The notes: generated from the letters alone by a model not told the origin. A DNA stretch of 64,000 nt from Prevotella sp. oral taxon 475 (GCF_018127805.1 NZ_CP072334.1:2210001-2274000), one strand, 5' to 3'. Positions 25,839 to 35,821 are shown, counted from the stretch's first letter. Numbers and translations: made by a program.

Positions 25839-27506
25839 ATGGGAAAGATAAAATATTCCATTGTAGGATTGCTGATACCGTTGTTAGGTGCATGTTTCAG
25901 CGATGATGGTAATTACAACTACGAGTCGCTCAAACCGCCCACATGGCTGAGAGATGTTGTGGCTCGGCCCATTCAGATCGTGGTTCGTGAAGGTGGAAAG
26001 GTGAGAGTAGACGGCTCGAAATACTTCAACTGGGGAACGATGGATTCCTTACAGCGAAGCCAGGAAGTGCGTTACGAATGGCGTTATAACGGAAAACTGT
26101 TCTGCGAAGAGCTCAAAGCTGAAATTCCCTACGAGGAGTTTATGCGCAAAGTGGGCGAAGAAGAGATTCCAACACACTATCAAAGCGGTGATTTCTCTAT
26201 CATCGAGAAGTCTTCGGGTGTGTCGTTCAAAGGTAAAATCACCTTCTTCTTCTATCCCAGAATCGGCGAAGCCGACTTCATCGTCTACTCCGAGAAGTCC
26301 ACTTCCACGCCCAATATCGGTACGCTTTCCGTTTTACAGTTAGGTTATAAGCGCGATAACAACGGTCGGTTCACCATTCCCGACTTTGCATTAAGGCCGC
26401 ATGAGTCTGCCGACATCCCCGGAACGCCTAAACAACTGGACGTAGCCGTCGCTTTAAATGTAAGTGCCATCGGCTCAGTGACGGCCATTACCGAGGAGGG
26501 AGACGCCTCTGTGTTCAATGCCAGCAACCTAAAAAAGGTGTGGGACATGAGCGAACTCTTTGCAGACGGCACTCCGCCGAACTTCAAGGTGAGCTCTCGC
26601 AAAGACCAAGAAGTGGGCGGTTCCGAATCACCAGCTTTCACTTGGGTGGCCACACAAGACGGACGGGTGTTTACACGAAAGTTTTCCAAGAACTATTTAG
26701 GTGGAAAGTTCATCACCGAACCCTACTATCTGGACGAGAAAGGCTATAAGATCACCAAGTTCGGACACACTTGTTGGGGCATTACCAACATACCTTGTTA
26801 CGACGAAAAGAACCGCCGTGTGGTGGTGGCCACTTCCTTAGAAGGCGAGTGGGGCAGCTATCGCAGCTTCATGACCACGCTTCATCAGGATGGATGGACC
26901 GGCGTACCGGTGATGGAAATGCCGGCCGACACGAAGGTCTACTTCATCACCTGCATGGACGGAGCCCAGTATTGGGACCGCAACAACAGCTGGTTCCAGG
27001 TGTATTACAACACGGGTGGCAAGTCGATGGTCGGCACCTTCACGATCGACAACCGCGGACGGCGACTCAACACGCCGAATGCCTACTTCATTCCTTATGA
27101 AGTAACCGGGCATTTATTCAACGATGACACCCGTTTCCTCGTAGCTGCCGGAGAACGATTGGCCTACAGTTCGTCGAAGGCTTACACCGATCTCTTCTCC
27201 GAAGGCACAGAGGTGTATGCCATCAAGAGGCAGACTTGGCCGGGAATGGTAGACGTATCGATCAGCAAACTACCTCTGACCGGCATCACGTCGAAGATTA
27301 CTTTTATGACCTACGACCGTGACGACTATTATCTCAGCACCTCCAACTACCAGCATCTCATTATCGGTTGCGAGAATGGAGACATCCTTATCTATAATGC
27401 AGAAGAGCTGGCTGTGCCGCAGTTCCTCAAAAAATATAATGTAGGCGGAAAGGTTGTTGCCGTGAAGCAGTTAGGCCTTGTGCGGGCAACCGTAGATATG
27501 TATTAA
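25839..27506 (+). CDS. PKD-like-family surface lipoprotein
   Basis: A 555-residue lipoprotein; the signal peptide ends in PLLGAC (residue 19), then FSDDGNYNYE, an acidic surface-export motif. The N-terminal part (about residues 25-160) is beta-rich and PKD/Ig-like. The C-terminal part, from about residue 190, has spaced strands such as FTWVATQDGRVFTRKF and LIIGCENGDILIYNAEE that look like beta-propeller blades. The layout is that of PKD-like proteins, the usual fourth gene after SusC, SusD and DUF4843. The role is unknown; ligand capture at the surface is inferred. Confidence 0.7.
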   Translation: MGKIKYSIVGLLIPLLGACFSDDGNYNYESLKPPTWLRDVVARPIQIVVREGGKVRVDGSKYFNWGTMDSLQRSQEVRYEWRYNGKLFCEELKAEIPYEEFMRKVGEEEIPTHYQSGDFSIIEKSSGVSFKGKITFFFYPRIGEADFIVYSEKSTSTPNIGTLSVLQLGYKRDNNGRFTIPDFALRPHESADIPGTPKQLDVAVALNVSAIGSVTAITEEGDASVFNASNLKKVWDMSELFADGTPPNFKVSSRKDQEVGGSESPAFTWVATQDGRVFTRKFSKNYLGGKFITEPYYLDEKGYKITKFGHTCWGITNIPCYDEKNRRVVVATSLEGEWGSYRSFMTTLHQDGWTGVPVMEMPADTKVYFITCMDGAQYWDRNNSWFQVYYNTGGKSMVGTFTIDNRGRRLNTPNAYFIPYEVTGHLFNDDTRFLVAAGERLAYSSSKAYTDLFSEGTEVYAIKRQTWPGMVDVSISKLPLTGITSKITFMTYDRDDYYLSTSNYQHLIIGCENGDILIYNAEELAVPQFLKKYNVGGKVVAVKQLGLVRATVDMY

Positions 27507-27594
27507 TCATCTTTTTAACGAGGCGGCGGCAAATCCATGCCCATCATGCATTTGTCGCCCCTCTTCAACGTATTCACAGATAGAAAATCAAAAC

Positions 27595-28695
27595 ATGGTT
27601 TCAAAGAAATTGATCGGCAGCATCATGATGTTGCTCATGTCGGTGTTTGCCCTTGAGGTGGCAGCCCAGAACGAAAAAGTAACGCTCAACGTCAGTATCA
27701 ACGCGCCAAAGACCGGTGCTCCTCTGCTCACGCTAAAGAAATCGCCCGAGTGTAAGAGCTATTGCCTCGCCCTTTTCACGTCAGACATCGCCGGAATCAT
27801 TAAAGACGAGGTGGTGAATGGCTATTTCACGGGGCAGAAAAAGCCGAAATTCTTAGAAGACGTAAAGGGAAAGAAACTCGTCGACTATGGATTGGTGGTG
27901 GTTCCTGAGAAAGAATACACCCTGATTTGCTTAGGTTACGACAAAGACGGCAAGCCCGGTACAGTGCAACGCGTCCATTTCACGGCTCCCCGCCCGCAAG
28001 GCTTCTCCTCTCCGCAGGTGATGTGCCAGGTAACGGCTTTGGGACCGGACAGCGTCACCGTGAAGTTCACCCCCAATGCAGACGTGGCCGGCTATGCGCT
28101 TTGTCAGTTTGAGGCAGGCACCATCGACAAAACCGTGCAGGAACACGGACCGATGATGGGCTTCTCCAATGCCTACGACATGATTAAGCAGTTCAGCGGA
28201 AAAGACTATACCACCGAGAAAAGCTACACCTGGCGAGAGATGATTCCCAACACGGGCTACGAACTCTGCGTGCTGCCTTGGGACAAGAACGGCATTTTCC
28301 AGGAAATCACCAAGGTGCCTGTTACTACTCAGAAGCTGGGAGGCCCTGGCGAGGCGACGGTAGACATCCAGATAGGCGAGTTTGGTGGCAGCAAAGCTAC
28401 CGGATACTTCCAATTGGTGATCTATACGCCCAACGATCAAGCTGCGCTTCACCGTGACATCATCATCACCGAAGAGGCCTTCAACAAACCTGATATGGGT
28501 AATATCGGCGTCATCAAGATGCTTCAGGAAGAGCATCCCAAAGATATTTACTGGAATCAGTACCGAGTGGACAAAGCACAATGGAACGCAACGCCCAACA
28601 CCACTTACTATGCCTGCTCGCTGGCCAAGAATGTAGACGGCAAATGGGGTGCGTTGAAGAAGGTGAAGTTCACCACACCGGCTGCCGCTAAGTAA
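27595..28695 (+). CDS. Secreted protein, unknown function, end of SusC/SusD operon
   Basis: A 366-residue protein with an ordinary signal peptide (cleavage after VAAQ), not a lipobox. Two or three fibronectin-type-III-like repeats are suggested by strands such as VTALGPDSVTVKFTPNADVAGY and YTWREMIPNTGYELCVLPWDKNG, and by the similar ending YTLICLGYDKDGKPGTVQRVHF in the first repeat and TTYYACSLAKNVDGKWGALKK in the last. It starts 88 bp after the PKD-like gene on the same strand and is likely to share the transcript. No enzyme motif. Confidence 0.65.
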   Translation: MVSKKLIGSIMMLLMSVFALEVAAQNEKVTLNVSINAPKTGAPLLTLKKSPECKSYCLALFTSDIAGIIKDEVVNGYFTGQKKPKFLEDVKGKKLVDYGLVVVPEKEYTLICLGYDKDGKPGTVQRVHFTAPRPQGFSSPQVMCQVTALGPDSVTVKFTPNADVAGYALCQFEAGTIDKTVQEHGPMMGFSNAYDMIKQFSGKDYTTEKSYTWREMIPNTGYELCVLPWDKNGIFQEITKVPVTTQKLGGPGEATVDIQIGEFGGSKATGYFQLVIYTPNDQAALHRDIIITEEAFNKPDMGNIGVIKMLQEEHPKDIYWNQYRVDKAQWNATPNTTYYACSLAKNVDGKWGALKKVKFTTPAAAK

Positions 28696-28794
28696 TTTCT
28701 ACGCCGGGTCCGGACCGTTTTCCGCATCCTTTGAGACAAACGCTTGCCTCCTGTCTTTGTCCGTTCTTTAGGCAAAGGCGAAGCAAATCGGTTT

Positions 28795-28878
28795 GCAAAA
28801 GCTTAGCTTTCGCATGACGAAAGCTAAGAGATGGCACGCTAAAAGCTTAGCTTTTACAGTGCGAAAGCTAAGCTTTTA
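28795..28878. repeat. 22-bp AAAAGCTAAG-type repeat cluster, copy 3
   Basis: GCAAAAGCTTAGCTTTCGC, CGAAAGCTAAGAG, GCTAAAAGCTTAGCTTTTAC and GCGAAAGCTAAGCTTTTAC. Lies between the end of the SusC/SusD operon and the M16 protease gene. An in-frame extension of the latter to 28793 starts here and is rejected. The rest of the 295-bp gap shows nothing else. Confidence 0.8.
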
Positions 28879-28990
28879 CGTTCTCCTTTGTAAGCATCTG
28901 ATTATCAAGAGACTTGCGAAAGGGAGCACAAAGCGGGAAGATGCCGTTCGACCGGCTTCTTTTTTATTTCATTATGAACCCCTTTTGACA

Positions 28991-31852
28991 ATGAACAACC
29001 TAAGAAAAAATCTCCTGGGACTTTTGCTTCTGATTTCTTGCAGCATGGCTGCGCAGATGCAAGCACCTCCCATTCCCGTAGACACGGCTGTGCGTATCGG
29101 CACACTCGACAACGGATTGAAATATTATATCCGCCACAACAACTGGCCCGAACACCGTGCCGACTTCTATATCGCGCAGCGTGTAGGGTCTATTCAGGAA
29201 GAGGAGAGCCAACGCGGACTGGCTCACTTCCTCGAACACATGTGTTTCAACGGCACGAAAAACTTCCCCGGCAACGACCTCATCCGCTATTTGGAGACGC
29301 TGGGAGTAAAGTTTGGCGGCGACTTAAACGCTTATACCTCTATCGACCAAACCGTTTACAACATCTCCAACGTGCCCACCACACGGCAGAGTGCGCTCGA
29401 TTCGTGCTTGCTCATCTTGCACGATTGGGCCAATGCGCTCACTCTCGACCCCGCAGAGATCGACAAAGAGCGCGGCGTGATTCACGAAGAGTGGCGCGAA
29501 CGCACAGGGGCCAGTTCGCGAATGCTGGAGCGAAACCTGCCCACACTGTACTCCGGGTCGAAGTACGGCTCGCGTTTCCCCATCGGCTTGATGAGTGTTG
29601 TCGACAATTTTAAGCCTAAAGAGTTGCGCGATTATTACGAGAAATGGTATCATCCCTCCAACCAAGGCATCATCGTTGTGGGCGATATCGATGTCGATCA
29701 CACCGAGCAGATGATTAAAAAACTGTTCGGGGGGATTCAGAATCCTGCCGATATGGCCGCGATTGTAGACGTTCCCGTGCCCGACAACGAGGAGCCTATC
29801 GTGGTGATAGACAAAGATAAAGAGCAACAAAACAGCGTAGTCGAGGTGTCGTTCAAGCACGAAATATGGCCCGATTCGCTGAAGAAGAATGTAGACTATC
29901 TCCTGGCCAACTATGCCAAAAACATGGCCTTGGGTATGCTCAACGATCGTTATGCCGAGGCTTCGCAGAAAGCCGATTGCCCGTATCTGGGGGCATCGGC
30001 AGGCGATGGATCGTTCATCTTCGCCAAAACCAAGGGGGCTTTCACCATCGCAGCCAGTCCCAGAGACATGGCCGGCACGGCAACGGCCCTGCAAGCTGCC
30101 CTCGTAGAGGCGCACAGAGCAGCCGAATTCGGATTCACACCCACCGAGTACGAGCGTGCCAAGGCCAATCTGCTGAGCGGATTGGAGAAAGCGTTCAACG
30201 GCAGAGACAAACGTTCTAACAGTTCGTTTGCCGACGACTACAAGGGGAATTTCCTCTCGCAAGAACCCATTCCTGCCTTTGAGGATTATTATGAAATCAT
30301 GAAACAATTGGTGCCCAACATCCCGTTGCAAGACATCAACGCCATCCTGCCGCAACTTTTGCCCAAAACCGACCGGAATATGGTGGTGGTTTGCTTCAAC
30401 AACGAGAAAGAAGGGGCCGTCTATCCCACAAAGGAGGCTTTACTGGCAGCCGTTCATGCCGCACGAGAGGCAAAATTGACGCCCTACGTAGACAATGTGA
30501 AAAACGTGCCACTGATGACCAAACTGCCCAAGCCCGGCAAGATTGTGAAAGAGAAAAAGAACGTGGCTTTGGGCTATACGGAGCTAACTCTCTCTAACGG
30601 AGCTACGGTGATACTCAAGAAAACCGACTTTAAGAAAGATCAGGTGAACTTCGCTGCCAGTGCCTATGGTGGCAAATCGCTCTACGGACCGGCAGATTAT
30701 ATGAACCTTGCCGTGTTCGACGACATTGTTGGAATCAGCGGATTGGGCGGCTTCCCCAGTATGGAACTACCCAAGATTCTGGCCGGTAAGATTGCCGGTG
30801 TGCGCCTTTCTATCGGCGATAAGTACATGGGCATGTCGGGTTCGTCTTCCCGACGCGATGCCGAAACGATGTTGCAGCTGACCCATCTCTACCTCTCGGG
30901 CGGCATTACCAAAGACAACGAGGCTTATGCCAGTTTGATGGAGTCGTGGAAAACAGCTCTCAAGACGCGCCATCTCTCTCATGACATCGCCTTTAACGAC
31001 TCGCTTGCGGCTACAGTCTATGGGCATAACCCGCGCCTGCGCCCTGTGCTCGAGGCCGATTTGCCTGCCCTTAGCTACGACCGAATCCTGAAGATAGCCC
31101 GCGAACGCACGGCCAATGCGGCAGCATGGACGTTCAGTTTCATCGGCGACTTCGACGAAGCGCAACTGCGAAGCCTCATCTGTCGCTACATCGGTTCGCT
31201 TCCGCGTCAGCCCAAGATAGTGAAAGGCCATTTGGTCAGCTCGTTCCAAAAAGGAAAAATCGACAATATCTTCTACCGAAAGATGGAAACACCCAAGGCC
31301 ATGGCTTGCGTGATGTGGCACACTACACATGTGCCCTACAGCGTGGAGAATGCCATTCGGGTAAACATGATTGGTCAGGTGCTGAGCATGGTCTATCTGA
31401 AGAAGATTCGAGAGGAGGCCAGTGCGGCTTATTCTTGCGGTGCTGAGGGCGGTTCTACCATCGAAGGCGATTATCACGACTATTCTGTCTTGGTGACTTG
31501 TCCGATGAAACCCGAGAAAAAAGACACGGCTCTACAGATTATTTACCGTGAGGCCGAGGAGATGACACGCTCTTGCGACGCTGAGATGCTCGACAAAGTG
31601 AAAGAGTATATGCTCAAGAGCGTCACCAGTGCAGAGAAAACTAACGCCTACTGGAGCGGCGTTATCAACATGTATCGTCGGCATGGCATCAACTTGCACA
31701 ACCGATACAAGGACATGATTAAGGCGCAAACGCCGCAAGACCTCTGCACGCTGATGAAGCAGATTCTGGCCGATGGCAATTGCATCTCGGTGGTGATGCT
31801 ACCGCAAGAAGAAGGAGCCGCATCTCAACGTGCTTCTCAACAAGCCCGATAG
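28991..31852 (+). CDS. M16-family zinc metalloprotease (pitrilysin-like)
   Basis: A 953-residue protein starting at 28991, where a signal peptide (LLGLLLLISCSMAAQ) is in place; it may be a lipoprotein or a periplasmic protein. The N-terminal active domain has the inverted zinc motif HFLEHMCFNG (HxxEH, about residues 76-85), followed by the distal zinc-ligand glutamate in the helix DKERGVIHEEW (about residues 157-167). Two homologous halves (about residues 40-480 and 520-930) form the chamber, and the second half lacks HxxEH, as usual. It degrades peptides in the periplasm. A single-gene unit, followed by a long inverted repeat. Confidence 0.9.
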   Translation: MNNLRKNLLGLLLLISCSMAAQMQAPPIPVDTAVRIGTLDNGLKYYIRHNNWPEHRADFYIAQRVGSIQEEESQRGLAHFLEHMCFNGTKNFPGNDLIRYLETLGVKFGGDLNAYTSIDQTVYNISNVPTTRQSALDSCLLILHDWANALTLDPAEIDKERGVIHEEWRERTGASSRMLERNLPTLYSGSKYGSRFPIGLMSVVDNFKPKELRDYYEKWYHPSNQGIIVVGDIDVDHTEQMIKKLFGGIQNPADMAAIVDVPVPDNEEPIVVIDKDKEQQNSVVEVSFKHEIWPDSLKKNVDYLLANYAKNMALGMLNDRYAEASQKADCPYLGASAGDGSFIFAKTKGAFTIAASPRDMAGTATALQAALVEAHRAAEFGFTPTEYERAKANLLSGLEKAFNGRDKRSNSSFADDYKGNFLSQEPIPAFEDYYEIMKQLVPNIPLQDINAILPQLLPKTDRNMVVVCFNNEKEGAVYPTKEALLAAVHAAREAKLTPYVDNVKNVPLMTKLPKPGKIVKEKKNVALGYTELTLSNGATVILKKTDFKKDQVNFAASAYGGKSLYGPADYMNLAVFDDIVGISGLGGFPSMELPKILAGKIAGVRLSIGDKYMGMSGSSSRRDAETMLQLTHLYLSGGITKDNEAYASLMESWKTALKTRHLSHDIAFNDSLAATVYGHNPRLRPVLEADLPALSYDRILKIARERTANAAAWTFSFIGDFDEAQLRSLICRYIGSLPRQPKIVKGHLVSSFQKGKIDNIFYRKMETPKAMACVMWHTTHVPYSVENAIRVNMIGQVLSMVYLKKIREEASAAYSCGAEGGSTIEGDYHDYSVLVTCPMKPEKKDTALQIIYREAEEMTRSCDAEMLDKVKEYMLKSVTSAEKTNAYWSGVINMYRRHGINLHNRYKDMIKAQTPQDLCTLMKQILADGNCISVVMLPQEEGAASQRASQQAR

Positions 31853-31888
31853 ACACGGCTATTAGCTGACACGCAACACCGAACAAAC

Positions 31889-31949
31889 ACGTTCCCATTT
31901 AGCTCAACGACATCGTTTTATCTCTGTTCGTTTGGCTGAATGGGAACGT
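31889..31949. other. Long imperfect inverted repeat after the M16 gene
   Basis: Arms ACGTTCCCATTTAGC (31889-31903) and GCTGAATGGGAACGT (31935-31949) pair along 15 positions with one G-T, around a 31-base loop that has a second short pairing. It lies 36 bp after the M16 stop. No T run follows, so it is not a classical terminator. Confidence 0.6.
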
Positions 31950-32130
31950 TTAAAATGGACAATTGATCAAATCGGTAAAGTGGAATAGACCAACCCCGAT
32001 GGGGAAGTTATCGAGGGGCATCGCTGCAACAGGGCAAACGCGCTTCACTTGCCAACCCTACCCTACCAACAAACCAACCTTTACAGGGTTGTTTTTTATT
32101 TGAACAGACGTACCACTCCCCTCCTCACAT

Positions 32131-32306
32131 CTTCTTCATTCTCTCTGTCCTACTCCTTATTTCTTTCTTTACTCCTTACTACTCCCCTCCCTACTTCCTA
32201 CTACCCCTCTCCTTACTGCTTACTACTTCTCTTCTTACTCCCTACTACCCTCTCCTTCCTACTTACTACTCCTCTCCTTACTCCCTACTTCTCCCCTCCT
32301 TACTAC
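32131..32306. repeat. CT-rich low-complexity tract
   Basis: About 175 bp of nearly pure pyrimidine blocks built from variants of CTCCTTACTACTCCC. It directly adjoins a 22-bp repeat cluster. The same pair, in inverted order, is at 50269-50512. An 86-codon open frame across it is low-complexity and not a gene. Confidence 0.9.
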
Positions 32307-32394
32307 TAAAAGCTAAGCTTTTGCAATCCATTTTCTTAGCTTTCGCCGTGCGTTTTCTTAGCTTTTGCACCTCATTTTCTTAGCTTTTGCAAAA
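32307..32394. repeat. 22-bp AAAAGCTAAG-type repeat cluster, copy 4
   Basis: Four units read on the complement as GCAAAAGCTAAGAAAATG or variants, at exact 22-bp steps, ending with AAAAGCTAAGCTTTTGC. It is nearly identical, reversed, to the cluster at 50269-50350. The remainder of the 917-bp gap to nrdD is AT-rich; within it CAGCGGAGACTCTGAATGGG (32514-32523 region) resembles the body of the 41-bp unit at 10559. Confidence 0.85.
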
Positions 32395-32695
32395 CAGTGG
32401 ATAACGAAGCCTATTTTGAGGACTTTTCTTTCGTGTCCGAAACACTCTGAGAACTCATTTTAACGGGTAGAATTTTCGATGACCTTCAAATGGCGAAAGA
32501 TTCCAGCGGAGACTCTGAATGGGTAAAAATAAGAGGGTAAATCAACTCCATTAATTTCCAAAACTGAAAACATCGAATAAGCTTCAAAAATAAAAAGTTT
32601 CCCGTTTTAAATTTCAATCAATTGATAATCAGGCAATTAACAAATATTAATCATGAAAAAGTTATCCAAAAAGTACATCGTATCATTATTTGAAG

Positions 32696-32704
32696 TAACT
32701 TTGC
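32696..32704 (+). promoter_or_regulatory. -7 element of nrdD
   Basis: TAACTTTGC, 65 bp before the ATG. No good -33 box at 19-20 bp. A palindrome ATCAATTGAT lies at 32617-32626 and could be a site for an Fnr-like regulator, which is inference. Confidence 0.55.
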
Positions 32705-32769
32705 AGAAGTAATCCGAGACAGAACGGATCAAGAGAAAGCAACAGTCAACAATCTAAAATTTTAGCGAA

Positions 32770-34980
32770 ATGATACAAACGGTGGTAAAACGCGATGGCC
32801 GCATCGTGGGCTTCAACGACCAGAAAATAATGGCCGCTATCCGCAAGGCAATGCTCCATACAGACAAGGGCGAAGACGAAAAACTGGTTCAACAGATTAC
32901 AGACCGCATCGGATTTGCCGGTAAAGCGCAAATGACGGTGGAGGGAATACAAAATCTCGTGGAGATGGAGCTGATGAAAAGCAGTCGGAAAGACGTGGCG
33001 AAGGCATACATTGCCTACCGCAATCAGCGCAGCATTGCCCGAAAGGCGAAAACGAGAGATATGTTTCTCGAAATCATCAACGTGAAAAACAATGATGTGA
33101 CGCGCGAAAATGCCAACATGAACGCGGATACACCCGCGGGAATGATGATGAAATTCTCGAGCGAAACGACCAAGCCCTTTGTCGACGACTATCTTCTTAG
33201 CGAGGAAAGCAGGGAGGCCGTGAAGCATAACTATCTGCATATACACGACAAAGATTATTATCCCACAAAGTCGCTCACCTGCTGTCAGCATCCGCTGGAC
33301 AACATTCTCGATCACGGTTTTACGGCTGGCCATGGCTCTTCTCGGGCAGCCAAGCGCATCGAGACGGCCAGTGTGTTGGCGTGTATCTCGCTGGAAACAG
33401 CGCAAAACGAGATGCACGGCGGACAAGCCATTCCGGCTTTCGACTTCTATTTGGCCCCTTACGTCCGATTGAGTTTTATCGAAGAGCTGAAGGCACTTGA
33501 GGAGCTCAACGGTGAGAGCTATGCTGCGCTCTATGACCAACCGCTGGACGACTATCTCAAACGCCCGCTCGAGGGACTAAAAGGCGAAGACCGCATCGTA
33601 CAGCATGCCATCAACAAAACGGTGGCAAGGGTGCATCAGGCCATGGAAGCCTTTATCCATAACATGAATACGATTCACTCACGGGGAGGGAATCAAGTGG
33701 TTTTCTCGTCGGTCAACTATGGTACGGACACGTCGGCAGAGGGGCGTTGCGTGATGCGCGAACTACTGAACAGCACCTACGACGGTGTGGGCAACGGCGA
33801 AACGGCTATCTTCCCGATTCAGATTTGGAAGAAAAAGCGGGGCGTGAACTATCTGAAGACCGATCGCAACTATGACCTCTACCAACTGGCTTGCAAGGTG
33901 ACGGCACGGCGTTTCTTCCCCAACTTCCTCAATCTCGATGCCTCTTTCAATCAGAGCGATGCCTGGCGGGCAGACGATCCTAAGCGTTATCTTCATGAAG
34001 TGGCCACGATGGGTTGCCGCACGCGGGTGTTCGAGAATCGGTTCGGACCGAAAACGTCGGTGGGTCGAGGCAATCTCTCGTTCTCTACCATCAACATCGT
34101 TCGCTTGGCTATCGAATGCCGAGACACAGACAACCGCGAAGAGCGCATCAATCGTTTCTTCGCCAAACTCGACAACATGCTCGACATCACGGCTCATCAG
34201 CTCGTCGATCGCTACAACTTTCAGAAGACGGCCTTCGCCAAGCAGTTTCCACTGCTGATGAGAAGCCTTTGGATAGGCGCAGACAAACTCGGGGCGGACG
34301 AAAGCATCGAGTCGGTCATCAATCAAGGCACACTTGGCATCGGATTTATCGGACTGGCCGAGTGTCTCAAAGCTCTCCTGGGCGCGCATCACGGCGAGAG
34401 CGACGAGGCTCAGCAACTCGGTCTGAAGATTGTCGACTACATGCGGCAGCGGTGCAACGAGTATTCGGAAACCTATCAGCACAACTTCAGTCTGCTGGCC
34501 ACACCGGCTGAAGGACTGGCCGGTAAGTTTACGAAGCGAGACCGCAAAGACTTCGGCGTACTCGAGGGCATTACTGATCGCGATTATTATACCAACTCCA
34601 ATCACGTTCCTGTGTACTACAAGTGCAGCGCGCGGCATAAAGCCGAGGTGGAAGCCCCCTATCATGCAATGACCAGCGGCGGACACATCTTCTATGTCGA
34701 GATAGATGGCGACGCAACACACAATCCCCAGGCTATCATGAGCGTGGTCGATATGATGGACCGCTACAATATGGGCTACGGAAGCGTCAACCACAACCGC
34801 AATCGATGCATGGACTGCGGCTATGAGAACGCCGATGCAAAGCTGGAACAGTGTCCCCAGTGCGGCAGTCGACACATCGATCGCCTACAACGTATCACTG
34901 GCTATCTCGTGGGAACGACTGATCGTTGGAACAGCGGTAAACTGGCGGAACTCAACGACCGAGTGATTCATCGCCTATGA
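32770..34980 (+). CDS. nrdD: Anaerobic ribonucleoside-triphosphate reductase (class III)
   Basis: A 736-residue glycyl-radical enzyme that reduces ribonucleotides to deoxyribonucleotides without oxygen. An ATP-cone is at the N-terminus (VVKRDGRIVGFNDQKIMAAI, residues about 4-23); the core follows; near the C-terminus are a zinc site CMDCGYENADAKLEQCPQCG (about residues 679-698) and the glycyl-radical segment RITGYLVGTTDRWNSGK (about residues 706-722). The stop overlaps the nrdG start (ATGA), so enzyme and activase are made together. Confidence 0.95.
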   Translation: MIQTVVKRDGRIVGFNDQKIMAAIRKAMLHTDKGEDEKLVQQITDRIGFAGKAQMTVEGIQNLVEMELMKSSRKDVAKAYIAYRNQRSIARKAKTRDMFLEIINVKNNDVTRENANMNADTPAGMMMKFSSETTKPFVDDYLLSEESREAVKHNYLHIHDKDYYPTKSLTCCQHPLDNILDHGFTAGHGSSRAAKRIETASVLACISLETAQNEMHGGQAIPAFDFYLAPYVRLSFIEELKALEELNGESYAALYDQPLDDYLKRPLEGLKGEDRIVQHAINKTVARVHQAMEAFIHNMNTIHSRGGNQVVFSSVNYGTDTSAEGRCVMRELLNSTYDGVGNGETAIFPIQIWKKKRGVNYLKTDRNYDLYQLACKVTARRFFPNFLNLDASFNQSDAWRADDPKRYLHEVATMGCRTRVFENRFGPKTSVGRGNLSFSTINIVRLAIECRDTDNREERINRFFAKLDNMLDITAHQLVDRYNFQKTAFAKQFPLLMRSLWIGADKLGADESIESVINQGTLGIGFIGLAECLKALLGAHHGESDEAQQLGLKIVDYMRQRCNEYSETYQHNFSLLATPAEGLAGKFTKRDRKDFGVLEGITDRDYYTNSNHVPVYYKCSARHKAEVEAPYHAMTSGGHIFYVEIDGDATHNPQAIMSVVDMMDRYNMGYGSVNHNRNRCMDCGYENADAKLEQCPQCGSRHIDRLQRITGYLVGTTDRWNSGKLAELNDRVIHRL

Positions 34981-35468
34981 CCGCGATTCGTCTGCTTTCC
35001 ATCGTCGAAGATACGATGGTGGATGGCCCGGGATTCCGCACGACCATCTATTGCGCGGGTTGTGAGCATGCCTGTCCGGGCTGCCACAACCCGCAGTCGT
35101 GGGATATGCAGGGAGGTCGCGACGTGCCGATAGCCGAAATTATGGCCGTCATTCAGTCCGATCCCTTTGCCAATGTCACCTTTAGCGGCGGCGATCCGAT
35201 GTTTCAACCCGAAGCCTTTACGGTCTTAGCGCGAGAGATTAAGCTCAAGACGAAGAAAGATATATGGTGTTATACGGGCTTCACGTTCGAGAATTTGCTG
35301 ACAGATGCTCGCCGCCGACCGCTTCTCGAAGAGATCGACGTACTTGTAGACGGGCCTTTCGTCCGCTCGCTTCGCGACCCATCACTCCCCTTCCGCGGCA
35401 GTTCTAATCAGCGTTTGATTGATGTTCCCGCCTCACTCCACGGCCCACTCACGCTCTGGCAGGGCTAA
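34977..35468 (+). CDS. nrdG: Anaerobic ribonucleotide reductase activating protein (radical SAM)
   Basis: A 163-residue radical-SAM enzyme that makes the glycyl radical on NrdD. The iron-sulfur motif is CEHACPGC (CxxxCxxC, residues about 25-32), followed by the usual NPQSW and the glycine motif FSGGDPMFQ (about residues 62-70). Length is usual for the family. Overlaps nrdD by 4 bp. Confidence 0.95.
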   Translation: MTAIRLLSIVEDTMVDGPGFRTTIYCAGCEHACPGCHNPQSWDMQGGRDVPIAEIMAVIQSDPFANVTFSGGDPMFQPEAFTVLAREIKLKTKKDIWCYTGFTFENLLTDARRRPLLEEIDVLVDGPFVRSLRDPSLPFRGSSNQRLIDVPASLHGPLTLWQG

Positions 35469-35584
35469 TCTCCTCTTTTTCTTCATCGAACACGTTCCCC
35501 TATTTGACAGAATGGGTGCGAATATACCTATATATAAGGATGCAAAAAAGGAGAGACGGGGAGGGGCGAATCGGCATTTAGTTG

Positions 35585-35593
35585 TAACTTTGC
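35585..35593 (+). promoter_or_regulatory. -7 element upstream of the iron operon
   Basis: TAACTTTGC. No TTTG at 19-20 bp. If used, it gives a leader of about 225 nt before the GTG at 35822. Confidence 0.55.
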
Positions 35594-35821
35594 ATACAGA
35601 TTCTGCGGGGCTTCGACGGCAGAGACCTCCCGGTTCGGAAGACGATGACCGACCAATTATCGGGATGCAGCACACTCCCGACAAGCGGTGTATGGACAGC
35701 TTTCGATGGTCGACAGTAGAATAACAGACGGAGGCTGAAGCACAAACCGAAGAAGACGGATGCGGCTTGAAGAAGAAAGAAGCAGAAGAGTTTAGAAACC
35801 GATTAGCAGGAGGAACATACA
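35594..35821 (+). other. Long leader of the iron operon, no gene seen
   Basis: About 228 nt between the -7 element and the GTG start. It contains CTGC-N12-GCAG near 35602 and a GGAGG at 35809-35814 that suits the GTG start. No known riboswitch fold was recognised. The other part of the 353-bp gap (35469-35584) holds an AT-rich stretch and nothing definite. Confidence 0.35.

Noticed and set aside
28793..28990. Upstream extension of the M16 protease gene
   Set aside because: It starts in the repeat cluster and would bury the signal peptide.
32049..32309. 86-codon open frame in the CT-rich tract
   Set aside because: Low-complexity translation of the repeat; no gene features.
35594..35640. GGGGCTTCGACGG as a tmRNA start
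   Set aside because: The tRNA-like ends and tag frame were not found; only a short chance match.
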